Shown piece after piece: positions 44,277 to 53,788 of a DNA stretch of 64,000 bases (positions within the stretch are counted from its first letter, which is position 1; each line of letters begins with the position of its first letter). Under the pieces are notes generated by a model. The model saw nothing but the letters and a program-made list of their open reading frames with translations, had not been told where the DNA came from and made no database searches. The stretch is taken from positions 1-64,000 of the forward strand of contig NZ_PPSK01000014.1 in the NCBI RefSeq assembly GCF_002903165.1, written 5' to 3'. This DNA comes from Halopseudomonas oceani. GTDB taxonomy: Bacteria > Pseudomonadota > Gammaproteobacteria > Pseudomonadales > Pseudomonadaceae. Made by a program: the position numbers and the translations under genes.

Positions 44277-45860
44277 ATGAGTGCTGTGATCGATACCCAT
44301 CACCACGACCATGCCCACGGTCCGGCCAAGGGCCTGATGCGCTGGGTGCTGACGACCAACCACAAGGACATCGGCACCATGTACCTGTGGTTCAGCTTTG
44401 CCATGTTCCTGCTCGGCGGCTCGATGGCCATGGTCATTCGTGCCGAACTGTTCCAGCCGGGCCTGCAGCTGGTGCAGCCCGAGTTCTTCAACCAGATGAC
44501 CACCACCCACGGCCTGATCATGGTGTTCGGCGCGGTCATGCCCGCCTTCGTCGGCCTAGCTAACTGGATGATTCCCCTGATGATCGGCGCGCCAGACATG
44601 GCCCTGCCGCGGATGAACAATTTCAGCTTCTGGCTGCTGCCGATGGCCTTCGGGCTGCTGGTATCGACATTGTTCATGGAAGGGGGCGGCCCGAACTTCG
44701 GCTGGACCTTCTATGCACCGCTGTCGACCACCTACGCGCCGCCCAGCGTCACCTTTTTCATCTTCGCCATTCACCTGGCGGGCATCAGCTCGATCATGGG
44801 CGCAATCAACATCATCGCGACCATCCTCAACCTGCGCGCCCCCGGCATGACGTTGATGAAGATGCCGCTGTTCGTCTGGACCTGGCTGATTACCGCCTTC
44901 CTGCTGATCGCCGTCATGCCGGTACTGGCCGGCGTGGTGACCATGATGCTGATGGACATCCACTTCGGTACCAGTTTCTTCAATGCGGCCGGCGGCGGCG
45001 ACCCGGTCATGTTCCAGCACATTTTCTGGTTCTTCGGCCATCCCGAGGTCTACATCATGATCCTGCCGGCGTTCGGTGCGGTCAGCCAGATCATCCCGAC
45101 ATTCAGCCGCAAGCCGCTGTTCGGGTATACCTCGATGGTCTACGCCACCGCGTCGATCGCCTTCCTGTCGTTTATCGTCTGGGCGCACCACATGTTCACC
45201 GTCGGTATTCCGATTACCGGCGAGCTGTTCTTCATGTACGCCACCATGCTGATCGCCGTCCCGACCGGGGTGAAGGTATTCAACTGGGTGACCACCATGT
45301 TCCGCGGCGCGCTGACCTTTGAAGCGCCCATGCTGTTCGCCGTGGCCTTCGTCATCCTGTTCACCATCGGCGGTTTCTCCGGCCTGATGCTGGCGATTGC
45401 GCCGGCCGACTTCCAGTATCACGACACCTATTTTGTTGTCGCACACTTCCACTACGTGCTGGTGCCGGGTGCGATCTTCGGCATCTTCGCCTCGGCTTAC
45501 TACTGGCTGCCCAAGTGGACCGGCCACATGTACGACGAGACGCTGGCCAAGACCCATTTCTGGATGAGCTTCATCGGCATGAACCTGGCGTTCTTCCCGA
45601 TGCACTTTGTCGGTCTGGCCGGGATGCCCCGGCGGATTCCCGATTACAACGTGATGTTCGCCAACTTCAACATGCTGTCGTCGATTGGTGCCTTCATGTT
45701 CGGGGTTACTCAGTTGCTGTTTTTGTTCATCGTCATCAAGTGCATCAAGGGTGGCAAGAAGGCAGCAGCCAACCCGTGGGAGGGCGCCGAAGGGCTGGAG
45801 TGGACGGTGCCGTCACCTGCGCCCTATCACACCTTCACCACCCCACCCGAGGTGAAATGA
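44277..45860 (+). CDS. coxA: Cytochrome c oxidase subunit I
   Basis: Catalytic heme a/heme a3-CuB subunit of 527 residues with 12 membrane helices. Low-spin heme His in TTHGLIM and CuB ligands in FGHPEVY and WAHHMFTVG are visible, along with the Tyr of HPEVY that crosslinks to His. The a3 and a ligands lie in HDTYFVVAHFHYV. Starts 10 bases after coxB. Confidence 0.97.
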   Translation: MSAVIDTHHHDHAHGPAKGLMRWVLTTNHKDIGTMYLWFSFAMFLLGGSMAMVIRAELFQPGLQLVQPEFFNQMTTTHGLIMVFGAVMPAFVGLANWMIPLMIGAPDMALPRMNNFSFWLLPMAFGLLVSTLFMEGGGPNFGWTFYAPLSTTYAPPSVTFFIFAIHLAGISSIMGAINIIATILNLRAPGMTLMKMPLFVWTWLITAFLLIAVMPVLAGVVTMMLMDIHFGTSFFNAAGGGDPVMFQHIFWFFGHPEVYIMILPAFGAVSQIIPTFSRKPLFGYTSMVYATASIAFLSFIVWAHHMFTVGIPITGELFFMYATMLIAVPTGVKVFNWVTTMFRGALTFEAPMLFAVAFVILFTIGGFSGLMLAIAPADFQYHDTYFVVAHFHYVLVPGAIFGIFASAYYWLPKWTGHMYDETLAKTHFWMSFIGMNLAFFPMHFVGLAGMPRRIPDYNVMFANFNMLSSIGAFMFGVTQLLFLFIVIKCIKGGKKAAANPWEGAEGLEWTVPSPAPYHTFTTPPEVK

Positions 45861-45875
45861 GCGGAGGCGCTGGCC

Positions 45876-46442
45876 ATGAGCGAGCAGCAGTCCAACAAAC
45901 CGGTAGTCATGCGTCTGGTTCTGACCGTGGTCGGCATGTTTGCCTTCGGCTTTCTGATGGTGCCGTTGTATGACGTGATGTGCGATGCCCTGGGCATCAA
46001 CGGTAAGACCAGCGGCACCGCCTATCAGCAGGAAGTGGAGCACATCGACGACAGCCGAACGCTGCGGGTGCAGTTCGTCACGACCCGGGCGCAGGGCATG
46101 TCCTGGGACTTCAGTCCGAATGCTGAGCAACTGAGCCTGCATCCGGGGGAAACCCGCGAGATGCTGTTCTATGCCCACAACCCGACTGACCGGCCGATGG
46201 TAGCGCAAGCCATTCCCAGCGTTTCGCCATCCAAGGCCGCTGCTTTTTTTCACAAGACCGAATGCTTCTGTTTTACCCAGCAGGTGTTGCAACCGGGGGA
46301 AAGCGTGGAGATGCCGGTGCGCTTCATTGTCGACCCGGCCCTGCCAGTCGACGTGAAACACCTGACTCTGGCCTACACCCTGTTTGATGTTTCGGAGCGG
46401 ATGCCTGACAAGCTGGCGAGCGCGTCAGCCCAGGCTCACTGA
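45876..46442 (+). CDS. ctaG: Cytochrome c oxidase assembly protein CtaG/Cox11
   Basis: Copper chaperone that loads CuB into subunit I. One N-terminal membrane segment (about 12-32) and a periplasmic domain with the Cu-binding motif CFCF (KTECFCFTQQ). 188 residues is the normal length. GGAGG precedes the ATG; it lies 15 bases after coxA. Confidence 0.95.
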   Translation: MSEQQSNKPVVMRLVLTVVGMFAFGFLMVPLYDVMCDALGINGKTSGTAYQQEVEHIDDSRTLRVQFVTTRAQGMSWDFSPNAEQLSLHPGETREMLFYAHNPTDRPMVAQAIPSVSPSKAAAFFHKTECFCFTQQVLQPGESVEMPVRFIVDPALPVDVKHLTLAYTLFDVSERMPDKLASASAQAH

Positions 46443-46471
46443 GCACGATTGCCGGATAAGGAGAACAACAG

Positions 46472-47359
46472 ATGGCCAATCACGAAACCTATTATGTCCC
46501 GGCACAGAGCAAGTGGCCGATCATAGCCTCGGTCGGCCTGCTACTGACCGTCTTTGGCGGCGGCAGCATGATGAATGGCGATACCGCAGGTGCTGGTGGC
46601 AGCCTAGGTAAATGGATCTTCTTTGCCGGCGCCCTGACCATTGCCTACATGATGTTCGGCTGGTTCAGCAACGTTGTGAAGGAAAGCCGCGAGGGGCTCT
46701 ACAGCGCGCAGATGGATCGTTCGTTCCGAATGGGCATGGGCTGGTTCATCTTTTCCGAAGTGATGTTCTTTGCCGCGTTCTTCGGTGCCCTGTTCTACGT
46801 GCGCACCTTCGCCGGCCCGTGGCTCGGCGGCGAAGGTGACAAGGGCGTTGCCAACATGCTGTGGCCGGAGTTCAGCTTCCAGTGGCCGCTGATGGTCAAC
46901 CCCGATCCGGCTGCCTTCCCCGGCCCGAAAGAGGTGATCAGTGCCTGGCAACTGCCGCTGCTCAACACCATCCTGCTGATCTCCTCCAGCGTGACGGTGA
47001 CCTTCGCCCACCATGCCTTACGGGCTGACAAACGGGCCGCCACCAAAGTCTGGCTTGGTCTGACGGTGGCGCTGGGCACCGCGTTTCTGATACTTCAGGC
47101 GCTGGAATACCAGCACGCCTATCACGACCTGGGGCTGACCCTGAACTCCGGCATTTACGGCGCGACCTTCTTCATGCTGACCGGTTTCCACGGCGCCCAC
47201 GTCACCATGGGCACGCTGATTCTGGCGATCATGCTGATCCGCATCACCAAAGGCCACTTCACGCCCCAACATCATTTCGGCTTCGAGGCGGCCAGCTGGT
47301 ACTGGCACTTCGTAGATGTAGTCTGGGTCGGCCTGTTCATCTTCGTATACATCTTCTAA
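46472..47359 (+). CDS. coxC: Cytochrome c oxidase subunit III
   Basis: 295-residue subunit with seven predicted membrane helices (first at about 15-35). Family motifs include FSEVMFFAAFFGALFY, GFHGAHVTMGT and YWHFVDVVW. AAGGAG precedes the ATG. Completes the core coxBA-ctaG-coxC order. The next plus-strand gene begins after a small convergent gene. Confidence 0.96.
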   Translation: MANHETYYVPAQSKWPIIASVGLLLTVFGGGSMMNGDTAGAGGSLGKWIFFAGALTIAYMMFGWFSNVVKESREGLYSAQMDRSFRMGMGWFIFSEVMFFAAFFGALFYVRTFAGPWLGGEGDKGVANMLWPEFSFQWPLMVNPDPAAFPGPKEVISAWQLPLLNTILLISSSVTVTFAHHALRADKRAATKVWLGLTVALGTAFLILQALEYQHAYHDLGLTLNSGIYGATFFMLTGFHGAHVTMGTLILAIMLIRITKGHFTPQHHFGFEAASWYWHFVDVVWVGLFIFVYIF

Positions 47360-47380
47360 GCAATGCGGGCGCGCATGTTT

Positions 47381-47593
47381 TCAATGCAGCCAGGGCGTAT
47401 TCCAGACCAGGTTGCCCGACCAGAAGCCCCAGGCGATCAGGCCTACCAGCAGGATCGTCAGGGTGATGCGCACGCTCAGGGCGGTAACCAGTCGTCCGCT
47501 CCCGTCACTGTCCTTCATCAGGAAAAACAGCCCGCTAAACAGACTGATCACAATCAGCACCAGCAGGATCAAAATGGCCAATTTGAGCCACAT
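47381..47593 (-). CDS. DUF2909-type twin-transmembrane small protein
   Basis: 70-residue protein with two membrane helices (LKLAILILLVLIVISLFSGL and ITLTILLVGLIAWGFWSG) around a short polar loop (MKDSDGSGR). AAGGGG sits 7 bases before the ATG. It is the only minus-strand gene within the cox locus, between coxC and SURF1. The same small gene is found in Pseudomonas cox clusters, so conservation supports it. Probably an oxidase accessory; unproven. Confidence 0.88.
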   Translation of the reverse strand: MWLKLAILILLVLIVISLFSGLFFLMKDSDGSGRLVTALSVRITLTILLVGLIAWGFWSGNLVWNTPWLH

Positions 47594-47645
47594 GGCCGTC
47601 CCCTTCTTGTTGTTATGGTCGGCTCCAGTATAGCGAGGGCAGACC

Positions 47646-48410
47646 ATGCTGCTTGCTGAGTCCTCCCTGCGCGGCCGGCGTTTCGCGCCAGGCTGGCCGC
47701 TCTGGCTGTTCACCTTGCTTCTGCTGCCGGTGTTGCTCGGCCTTGGCAGCTGGCAACTGCAGCGGGCGACGGAAAAGCGCGCCATGCAGGCGTCGATTGA
47801 TGCCCTGCATCAGACCCCGGCACGGCCAGTCGCAGCCTTCGCGCAGACGCAGCCGTCCGACTGGCAGCCGTTGATTCTACGCGGCCAACTGGACCCTCGG
47901 CATATCTGGCTGCTCGACAACCGGACCCGTGACGGGCGCGCCGGTGTCGAGGTCCTGCAGGCCTTCCAAGACACCAGTGGCCGTTGGCTGCTGGTCAACC
48001 GGGGCTGGCTGGCCTGGCCCGACCGGCGCCAGCTACCACAGGTGACGACACCCGCTGGCGAGCTGCAACTGCTGGCCGAAAAGCTGCCCGCCAAGGGCGC
48101 TGGCTGGCGCCCCGGCAATCATCAATGCAACGCGCAGCGCGGCCCCTGTGTGCTGGCTCAGCTCGACCTGGCAGCGTTGCGCGAGGAGTCCGGTATTGCC
48201 CTGCAAGACTGGAGCGTCCGTCTGACTGGCGAAGGCTCAACCGCTGCGCTGCAGCTCGAGTGGCCGGCGCTGCCGATGAGCGCCAGCCGCCATACCGGGT
48301 ATGCAATCCAGTGGTTCAGCCTTGCCGCAGCGCTGATCACACTGTTTATCTGGGCCGGTTTTCGGCCTGACCATCGGGGGAATAATAATGATGAGCCTGA
48401 CCGAGCCTGA
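47646..48410 (+). CDS. SURF1-family cytochrome oxidase assembly protein
   Basis: 254-residue SURF1/Shy1 homolog, a heme A delivery factor for subunit I. Two terminal membrane helices (about 18-37 and 222-242) bracket a periplasmic domain. Typical motifs are LGSWQLQRA, RGQLDPRHIWLLDNR and LVNRGWL. Its 3' end overlaps the next gene by 23 bases. Confidence 0.92.
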   Translation: MLLAESSLRGRRFAPGWPLWLFTLLLLPVLLGLGSWQLQRATEKRAMQASIDALHQTPARPVAAFAQTQPSDWQPLILRGQLDPRHIWLLDNRTRDGRAGVEVLQAFQDTSGRWLLVNRGWLAWPDRRQLPQVTTPAGELQLLAEKLPAKGAGWRPGNHQCNAQRGPCVLAQLDLAALREESGIALQDWSVRLTGEGSTAALQLEWPALPMSASRHTGYAIQWFSLAAALITLFIWAGFRPDHRGNNNDEPDRA

Positions 48411-48990
48411 CCAGACCCGACAACGCCCGCGCGGCCAGCTCAAGCTGCTGGCCGTGATTGCCGTAGTCGTAGTACCCATTCTGATCGCCGCGCTGATGGC
48501 GCACTTTCGCATCGGCGTACCTCAGGCGCACTCGAACAAATCCGCCATGGTTGAACCGGCCGTTCAGGTTAGCGACTGGCAGCTGGCGCTGGATCCGCTC
48601 GGCTACGGCGCACCCTGGCGGCTGGTGGTGACGCATACAGGCGCCTGCGAGCGCGAGTGCATGGCGCTGATCCACGAAGCACGGCAGATCAACGTGGCCG
48701 TCGGCCGCGAGGCAGATCGCGTTGAGCATGTACTGGCCTCTCCAGTTGCCCTGCGTGACGATGAGCTTGCCCGGCTGGAGACCGCATTCCCTCGGCTCCA
48801 GCGCACCCGCTTCGACAGCAACGCCTACCTGCACAGCCTGCAGACTCAGCCCGACAGCTGGTTGATCGGTCCACAGCTATGGCTGGTTGACCCGCTGGGG
48901 CGGGTAGTGTTGCACCACAGCAACAGCCAGCCCGGCAAAGACCTGCTAGATGACCTCAAGCGATTGCTGAAACTCTCGAAGGTGGGCTGA
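48388..48990 (+). CDS. SCO/thioredoxin-like membrane protein of the cox locus
   Basis: 200-residue protein with one N-terminal membrane helix (about 19-40) and a periplasmic domain that looks like a diverged SCO/thioredoxin fold. CxxxC near residues 87-91 (CEREC) sits where SCO proteins have CxxxCP, though the trailing Pro is replaced. GGGGAATAAT precedes the ATG. Located between SURF1 and ctaA as in Pseudomonas. It may be a copper or redox helper; a canonical SCO lies at the end of the cluster. Confidence 0.8.
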   Translation: MMSLTEPDQTRQRPRGQLKLLAVIAVVVVPILIAALMAHFRIGVPQAHSNKSAMVEPAVQVSDWQLALDPLGYGAPWRLVVTHTGACERECMALIHEARQINVAVGREADRVEHVLASPVALRDDELARLETAFPRLQRTRFDSNAYLHSLQTQPDSWLIGPQLWLVDPLGRVVLHHSNSQPGKDLLDDLKRLLKLSKVG

Positions 48991-48993
48991 GCC

Positions 48994-50079
48994 ATGCGCA
49001 AACCGGGCTACAAACTCGCTCTGGCAGGGACCGCACTCTGCTTTATCGTCGTGATTCTCGGTGCCTACACCCGGCTGGTTCACGCCGGACTCGGTTGCCC
49101 TGACTGGCCCGGCTGTTACGGTTTTCTGACCGTACCGCAGAGCGATCATGCGCTGGAGGCAGCGCAGCTGCGCTTCCCGGACGACCCGGTAGAGGCCTTC
49201 AAGGCCTGGGCCGAAATGATCCACCGCTACGCCGCCGGGACACTCGGTCTGGTCATTCTCAGCCTGGCGCTGATCGCTATCAGGCAACGCCGCAACCCCG
49301 ACTACCCTACTGGTTTGTGCCTTGGCCTGCTGGCGCTGGTGGTGTGTCAGGCGCTGTTCGGCATGTGGACCGTTACCCTCAAGCTCTGGCCACAGGTGGT
49401 GACCGCACACCTGCTCGGCGGCTTCGCCACCCTGAGCCTGCTACTGCTGCTGGTGTTGCGACTGTCCGGTCGCCTGCCAGCGCTCATGCCAAGCCGAGCA
49501 CTGGTACGGCTGCGCACGCTGGCAAAGTTGACGCTGGCGGTGGTGATCCTGCAAATCATGCTCGGCGGCTGGACCAGTACCAACTACGCGGCAGTGGCCT
49601 GCATCGACCTGCCGACCTGCCACGGCGAGTGGTGGCCGGAGATGGATTTTCACACCGGGTTTAACCTGCTGCACCAGGAAATCGGCCCGAACTACCTTGG
49701 CGGCATGCTGGAAGGACCGGGGCGCACCGCCATCCATTTCACCCACCGCCTGGGTGCGCTGCTGACCTCTTTCTTTGTGCTGCTGCTCGGCTGGCAGCTC
49801 TGGCGGGCGCGACTGCGTGGGCTTTCCGTCCTGCTGTGCCTGGCCCTGATGGCGCAGGTCAGTCTCGGCATCACCAACGTACTGGCAGCGCTGCCGCTAG
49901 CAGTGGCCGTTGCGCACAATGGCATGGCCGCCTTGTTGCTGCTTTGCACCCTGACCGTCAACTACCGGGTGCGCGCACCGGCACCGGCGCGGGTAAAACT
50001 GATAGCCAAACCACAGCACGCGCTGGCGGGTCGGCTGCTGGGCAGCCATACTGCGAGAACAACAACACAGGTGCGCTAA
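48994..50079 (+). CDS. ctaA: Heme A synthase
   Basis: COX15/CtaA homolog, 361 residues, eight membrane helices. Converts heme O to heme A. First-loop motif RLVHAGLGCPDWPGCYG has the paired cysteines; His residues in MIHRYAAG, HLLGGF, HFTHRLGAL and AHNGMAA are ligand candidates. Lies 3 bases after the SCO-like gene. Confidence 0.95.
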   Translation: MRKPGYKLALAGTALCFIVVILGAYTRLVHAGLGCPDWPGCYGFLTVPQSDHALEAAQLRFPDDPVEAFKAWAEMIHRYAAGTLGLVILSLALIAIRQRRNPDYPTGLCLGLLALVVCQALFGMWTVTLKLWPQVVTAHLLGGFATLSLLLLLVLRLSGRLPALMPSRALVRLRTLAKLTLAVVILQIMLGGWTSTNYAAVACIDLPTCHGEWWPEMDFHTGFNLLHQEIGPNYLGGMLEGPGRTAIHFTHRLGALLTSFFVLLLGWQLWRARLRGLSVLLCLALMAQVSLGITNVLAALPLAVAVAHNGMAALLLLCTLTVNYRVRAPAPARVKLIAKPQHALAGRLLGSHTARTTTQVR

Positions 50080-50103
50080 ACGTACCGACAGGGGGAACAG
50101 ACC

Positions 50104-51009
50104 ATGGCGAGCATCTCTCACGCGGCGCAGGTCAGGGCTGGCTGGCGCGACTATCTGGAGCTGACCAAACCCAAGGTCGTCGCCCTGATGATCATCACCT
50201 CGGCCATCGGCATGCTACTGGCCAGCGAGCAGGCAGTACCCTGGAGCACCCTGCTGCTCGGCAATCTCGGCATCGCCCTGTGCGCTGGTTCTGCCGCTGC
50301 GGTGAATCACGTGGTCGACCGCCGGATCGACATTCATATGGCGCGTACTCAGCGGCGCCCACTGGCGCAGGGCCGCGTCGAGCCGCTGGACGCAGTGCTG
50401 TTCGCCATCCTGCTCGGCAGCGCCGGGCTGGCGGTCCTGCTGTCATGGACCAACGCGCTCACGGCGTTACTGACCTTGGCGTCGCTGCTCGGCTATGCAC
50501 TGATTTACACAGCCTTTCTCAAGCGCGCAACGCCGCAAAACATCGTCATTGGCGGTGTCGCCGGCGCGGCTCCGCCGCTGCTTGGCTGGACCGCCGTCAC
50601 CGGGCAGATACAAGCCGAAGGGTTACTGCTTGTGCTGATCATCTTCGCCTGGACACCGCCGCACTTCTGGGCCCTGGCGATTCATCGCAAGGCAGAATAT
50701 GCCAAGGTAGACATTCCAATGCTGCCGGTTACGCACGGCGAGCACTACACCAAGCTGCACATTCTGCTGTATACCTTTATCCTGCTCGCTGTGAGCCTGT
50801 TGCCGTTCGTGATCCACATGAGCGGCCCGCTCTATCTGGTGGCCGCAGTGGCGCTGGGCCTGCGCTTTATCGACTGGGCCATCGCCCTGCTGCGCGACAG
50901 CCGTCCGCACGCGGCCATCAAGACCTTCAAGTATTCACTGTGGTACCTACTGTGGCTATTTGTAGCCCTGTTGCTGGACCACTATATCGAGGTGGCTGGA
51001 TGGCTTTGA
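50104..51009 (+). CDS. cyoE: Protoheme IX farnesyltransferase
   Basis: UbiA-type prenyltransferase making heme O from heme B, 301 residues, about nine membrane helices. The first Asp-rich motif ([20 protein letters not shown]) and second ([11 protein letters not shown]) are both present. With ctaA it supplies heme A to the oxidase encoded upstream. The stop overlaps the SCO gene by 10 bases. The symbol ctaB is equally used. Confidence 0.96.
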   Translation: MASISHAAQVRAGWRDYLELTKPKVVALMIITSAIGMLLASEQAVPWSTLLLGNLGIALCAGSAAAVNHVVDRRIDIHMARTQRRPLAQGRVEPLDAVLFAILLGSAGLAVLLSWTNALTALLTLASLLGYALIYTAFLKRATPQNIVIGGVAGAAPPLLGWTAVTGQIQAEGLLLVLIIFAWTPPHFWALAIHRKAEYAKVDIPMLPVTHGEHYTKLHILLYTFILLAVSLLPFVIHMSGPLYLVAAVALGLRFIDWAIALLRDSRPHAAIKTFKYSLWYLLWLFVALLLDHYIEVAGWL

Positions 51010-51635
51010 CCGGGGTACAGAAAACCGTACTGGTGTGCGTGGCCAGCATTGCGCTGGTAGTGGGAGCAGTCGTCAACAAGGTGATGCAACCAGCGCCGCT
51101 GGATCGCACCTCACTGCAACAGGCAGGTATCTACCTGTTCGACAATCCAAGGCCGATTCCCGACATCCGCCTGCAATCGGCAGCAGCCCAGCCTTGGGGG
51201 CGCGACAACCTGAATGGCCAGTGGGACCTGCTGTTTTTCGGCTACACCTTCTGCCCTGACATCTGCCCGACCACTCTGGCAGAGCTACGGCAGTTGATGC
51301 AAAAGCTGCCCGAGACTGCTCGCAGCCAACTGCAGGTTACGTTTATCAGCGTTGATCCGAACCGCGACACGCCGGAGCAGATGGCAACCTATCTGAACTT
51401 TTTCAACGCCGGCTTCGCTGGCGCAACCGGCGAGTCAGAGCAGTTGGCAACACTGGCCAAGGCCCTGTCGATCGCCTATATCGAGCCGGACACCAGCAGC
51501 GAAAACTACTTGGTCGATCACAGCGGTCAGGTGGTGATTGTTGATCCCAGCGGCCGCTACGTCGGCTTTATCCGGCCGCCTCTGGACACCGACAAACTGG
51601 CCCAGTGGCTGCCACGGATAATGAGCGCGGAATAG
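51000..51635 (+). CDS. SCO1/SenC copper chaperone
   Basis: 211-residue membrane-anchored thioredoxin-fold protein that supplies copper to CuA. It starts at ATG 51000 inside the end of cyoE (GAGGTGG upstream). The copper motif CPDICP (Cys85, Cys89) and the distal His (YLVDHSGQ) are intact, as are GYTFCPD and [11 protein letters not shown] much longer in-frame reading frame upstream is a shadow of ctaA/cyoE. Confidence 0.94.
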   Translation: MALTGVQKTVLVCVASIALVVGAVVNKVMQPAPLDRTSLQQAGIYLFDNPRPIPDIRLQSAAAQPWGRDNLNGQWDLLFFGYTFCPDICPTTLAELRQLMQKLPETARSQLQVTFISVDPNRDTPEQMATYLNFFNAGFAGATGESEQLATLAKALSIAYIEPDTSSENYLVDHSGQVVIVDPSGRYVGFIRPPLDTDKLAQWLPRIMSAE

Positions 51636-51642
51636 GCTCTGG

Positions 51643-52428
51643 TCAGGCGCGGCGAGGGATCGCCAGCGCCAGCATGAACATCGCCGCTGCGCAGACCACA
51701 ATCGAAGGTCCTGCCGGGGTATCCAACTGCCAGGACAGCGCCAGACCACCGAGCACCGCCAGCATGCCGAGCACGCTGGCACCCAATGCCATCTGCTCCG
51801 GCGTACGCGCATGACGCTGCGCCGCCGCTGGCGGAATGATCAGCAGCGAGGTAATCAGCAGCACGCCCACTACCTTCATCGCCACCGCAATGACGATGGC
51901 GATCAGCAGCATCAAGGCAAGCCGGATCGCCGTTACCGGCAACCCCTCAACCCGCGCCAGCTCCTCATGTACGGTAATCGACAGCAGACTGCGCCAAAGC
52001 AGACTCATCAGGACCAGCACGACCATCAGGCCACCCAGCATCCAGCCGAGTTCATTCAGACTAATGGCGAGCAGATCCCCGAACAGATACGCCATCAGGT
52101 CAACCCGGACGTTTTCGGTCAGCGCCAGTACCACCAGTCCAAGCGACAGGGTACTGTGCGCCAGAATCCCCAGCAGGGTATCGCTGGCCAGCCATTCCTT
52201 GTGCTGCAGGGCGACCAGCAGCACCGCGATCAACACACAGCCTACCGTCACCGCCAGCGTCAGATTGATGTCCAGCAACATGCCCAGCGCGACGCCGAGC
52301 AGCGCCGAGTGTGAAAGCGTGTCACCGAAATAGGCCATCCGCCGCCAGACCACAAAGGAACCCAGCGGACCGGCCACCAGCGCCAGCGCCAGCCCGGCCA
52401 ACAGCGCGTAAACAAGAAAATCAGGCAT
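51643..52428 (-). CDS. znuB: Zinc ABC transporter permease ZnuB
   Basis: 261-residue ABC-3 family permease with about eight membrane helices. Motifs [26 protein letters not shown] and [16 protein letters not shown] are typical. Overlaps znuC by 8 bases. Imports zinc with ZnuC and ZnuA. Confidence 0.95.
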   Translation of the reverse strand: MPDFLVYALLAGLALALVAGPLGSFVVWRRMAYFGDTLSHSALLGVALGMLLDINLTLAVTVGCVLIAVLLVALQHKEWLASDTLLGILAHSTLSLGLVVLALTENVRVDLMAYLFGDLLAISLNELGWMLGGLMVVLVLMSLLWRSLLSITVHEELARVEGLPVTAIRLALMLLIAIVIAVAMKVVGVLLITSLLIIPPAAAQRHARTPEQMALGASVLGMLAVLGGLALSWQLDTPAGPSIVVCAAAMFMLALAIPRRA

Positions 52429-53191
52429 GCTTGCAGTCAGGTCCGTGGCTGTGTTCGTGGGGCACTACTTCGCCGTGCAGATCATGGGCGTGGTCGTGAT
52501 GGTGGTTGTAGACGGCAAGGGCACTGGCCTGCTCGCCGAACATGGCGACAAAGGCCGGGTCGAGGCTGACCTGCTCGGGATGACCCGAGCAGCAGACGTG
52601 ACGGTTAAGGCAAACCACCGTATTGGTGGTCGCCATGACCAGGTGCAGATCGTGGGAAACCATCAACACGCCGCAACCATAGCGGTCGCGCAGTCGGGTA
52701 ATCAGCTGATACAGCTCGATCTGGCCATTGACGTCGACGCCCTGTACCGGCTCATCGAGCACCAGCAGATCGGGCTGGCGCAGCAGTGCCCGCGCCAGCA
52801 GGATGCGCTGCAGCTCACCACCGGACACCTGCTGCAGTGGCCGCGCAATAAGATGCTCAGCTCCCACCTCTGCCAGCGCCGCCTCAACCGCGGGACGCTT
52901 GGTTCCAGGCACCAGCAGCAGAAAACGCAGTACTGTCAGTGGCAGCGACGGATCAATCTGCAGCTTCTGCGGCATATAGCCGATGCGCAGGCGCGAACGT
53001 CGCCAGACCTTGCCCCCGCTCGCCTTGAGCAGTCCGAGCACGATCCGCACAAGACTGGTCTTGCCGGCGCCATTGGGACCAATCAGAGTGACGATCTCGC
53101 CACGCCTGACGCTCAGGTTCACGCCCTCTAGCACGTCGGTCGCGTTCAGCCGCAGACTGACATTGCTGAGTGACAGCAGCTCGTCCTTCAT
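52421..53191 (-). CDS. znuC: Zinc ABC transporter ATPase ZnuC
   Basis: 256-residue ATPase with Walker [10 protein letters not shown], signature VSGGELQ, Walker B LLVLDEP and H-loop SHD. The C-terminus is rich in His (HHHDHAHD...HEHSHG..CKH), probably a zinc sensor or buffer. ATG at 53191 overlaps the zur stop in ATGA. Confidence 0.95.
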   Translation of the reverse strand: MKDELLSLSNVSLRLNATDVLEGVNLSVRRGEIVTLIGPNGAGKTSLVRIVLGLLKASGGKVWRRSRLRIGYMPQKLQIDPSLPLTVLRFLLLVPGTKRPAVEAALAEVGAEHLIARPLQQVSGGELQRILLARALLRQPDLLVLDEPVQGVDVNGQIELYQLITRLRDRYGCGVLMVSHDLHLVMATTNTVVCLNRHVCCSGHPEQVSLDPAFVAMFGEQASALAVYNHHHDHAHDLHGEVVPHEHSHGPDCKHA

Positions 53192-53682
53192 GCCGCCGCC
53201 TGACACTGGGCACACAGCCCGCTGACCTCAACGGTTTCGCTACTCACACTAAAGCCATGCGCCGCAGCAGCCTCGGCAATAGCGTCGCTGATAGTGGATT
53301 GCGCCAGCTCAATCGCGATATGGCAATTCAGGCAGATCAGAAAGTGGCCCTGATGGCGATGCTCCGGGCTCGGGCAACCAATGAAGGCGTTCAGCGAAGC
53401 AATACGGTGAACCAGTCCCTGCTCCTGCAGAAAGTCCAGCGCCCGGTATACCGTTGGCGGCGCGGCACGACGACCGTCATCGCGCGACAGGGTCTCCAGA
53501 ATATCGTACGCACCGAGCGGTTTGTGGCTCTGCCATACCAGCTCAAGTACCCGCTTGCGCAGTGCGGTGAAGCGCGCACCGTCACGGGCGCACACCTGCT
53601 CGGCAGCAGAAAGTGCATGGCTGACACAATGCGCATGATTATGCGGTTGCTGGGGATCGGGAAGGTGCTGAGAGTCGCTCAT
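53188..53682 (-). CDS. zur: Zinc uptake regulator Zur (Fur family)
   Basis: 164-residue Fur-family repressor. Winged-helix region ([18 protein letters not shown]) followed by the metal-binding dimer domain with [14 protein letters not shown] and terminal CAQC structural-zinc cysteines. His-rich N-terminus (HNHAHC). First gene of zur-znuC-znuB, divergent from znuA across a Zur box. In zinc-replete cells it would repress both units. Confidence 0.95.
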   Translation of the reverse strand: MSDSQHLPDPQQPHNHAHCVSHALSAAEQVCARDGARFTALRKRVLELVWQSHKPLGAYDILETLSRDDGRRAAPPTVYRALDFLQEQGLVHRIASLNAFIGCPSPEHRHQGHFLICLNCHIAIELAQSTISDAIAEAAAAHGFSVSSETVEVSGLCAQCQAAA

Positions 53683-53747
53683 GGTCTGCCTCGCTGGCTG
53701 CGCCGCAGTGCCGTTTGGCGGCGGGGGTCGTTTCAGAGGTCAATGGG

Positions 53748-53764
53748 CTGTTATCATATAACAG
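53748..53764. promoter_or_regulatory. Zur box
   Basis: CTGTTATCATATAACAG has perfect 7-bp arms around CAT and agrees with the TGTTAT..ATAACA core of gammaproteobacterial Zur sites. It lies 25 bases before the znuA ATG and 66 bases from the zur start, so one dimer could control both. Confidence 0.88.
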
Positions 53765-53788
53765 TTCTGATTCCCGAGGTATTCCCCC

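Noticed and set aside
49836-51635. 599-codon plus-strand frame covering ctaA, cyoE and SCO
   Set aside because: Only its last 211 codons encode a real protein (SCO). The rest is out of frame with ctaA and cyoE and has no domain pattern.
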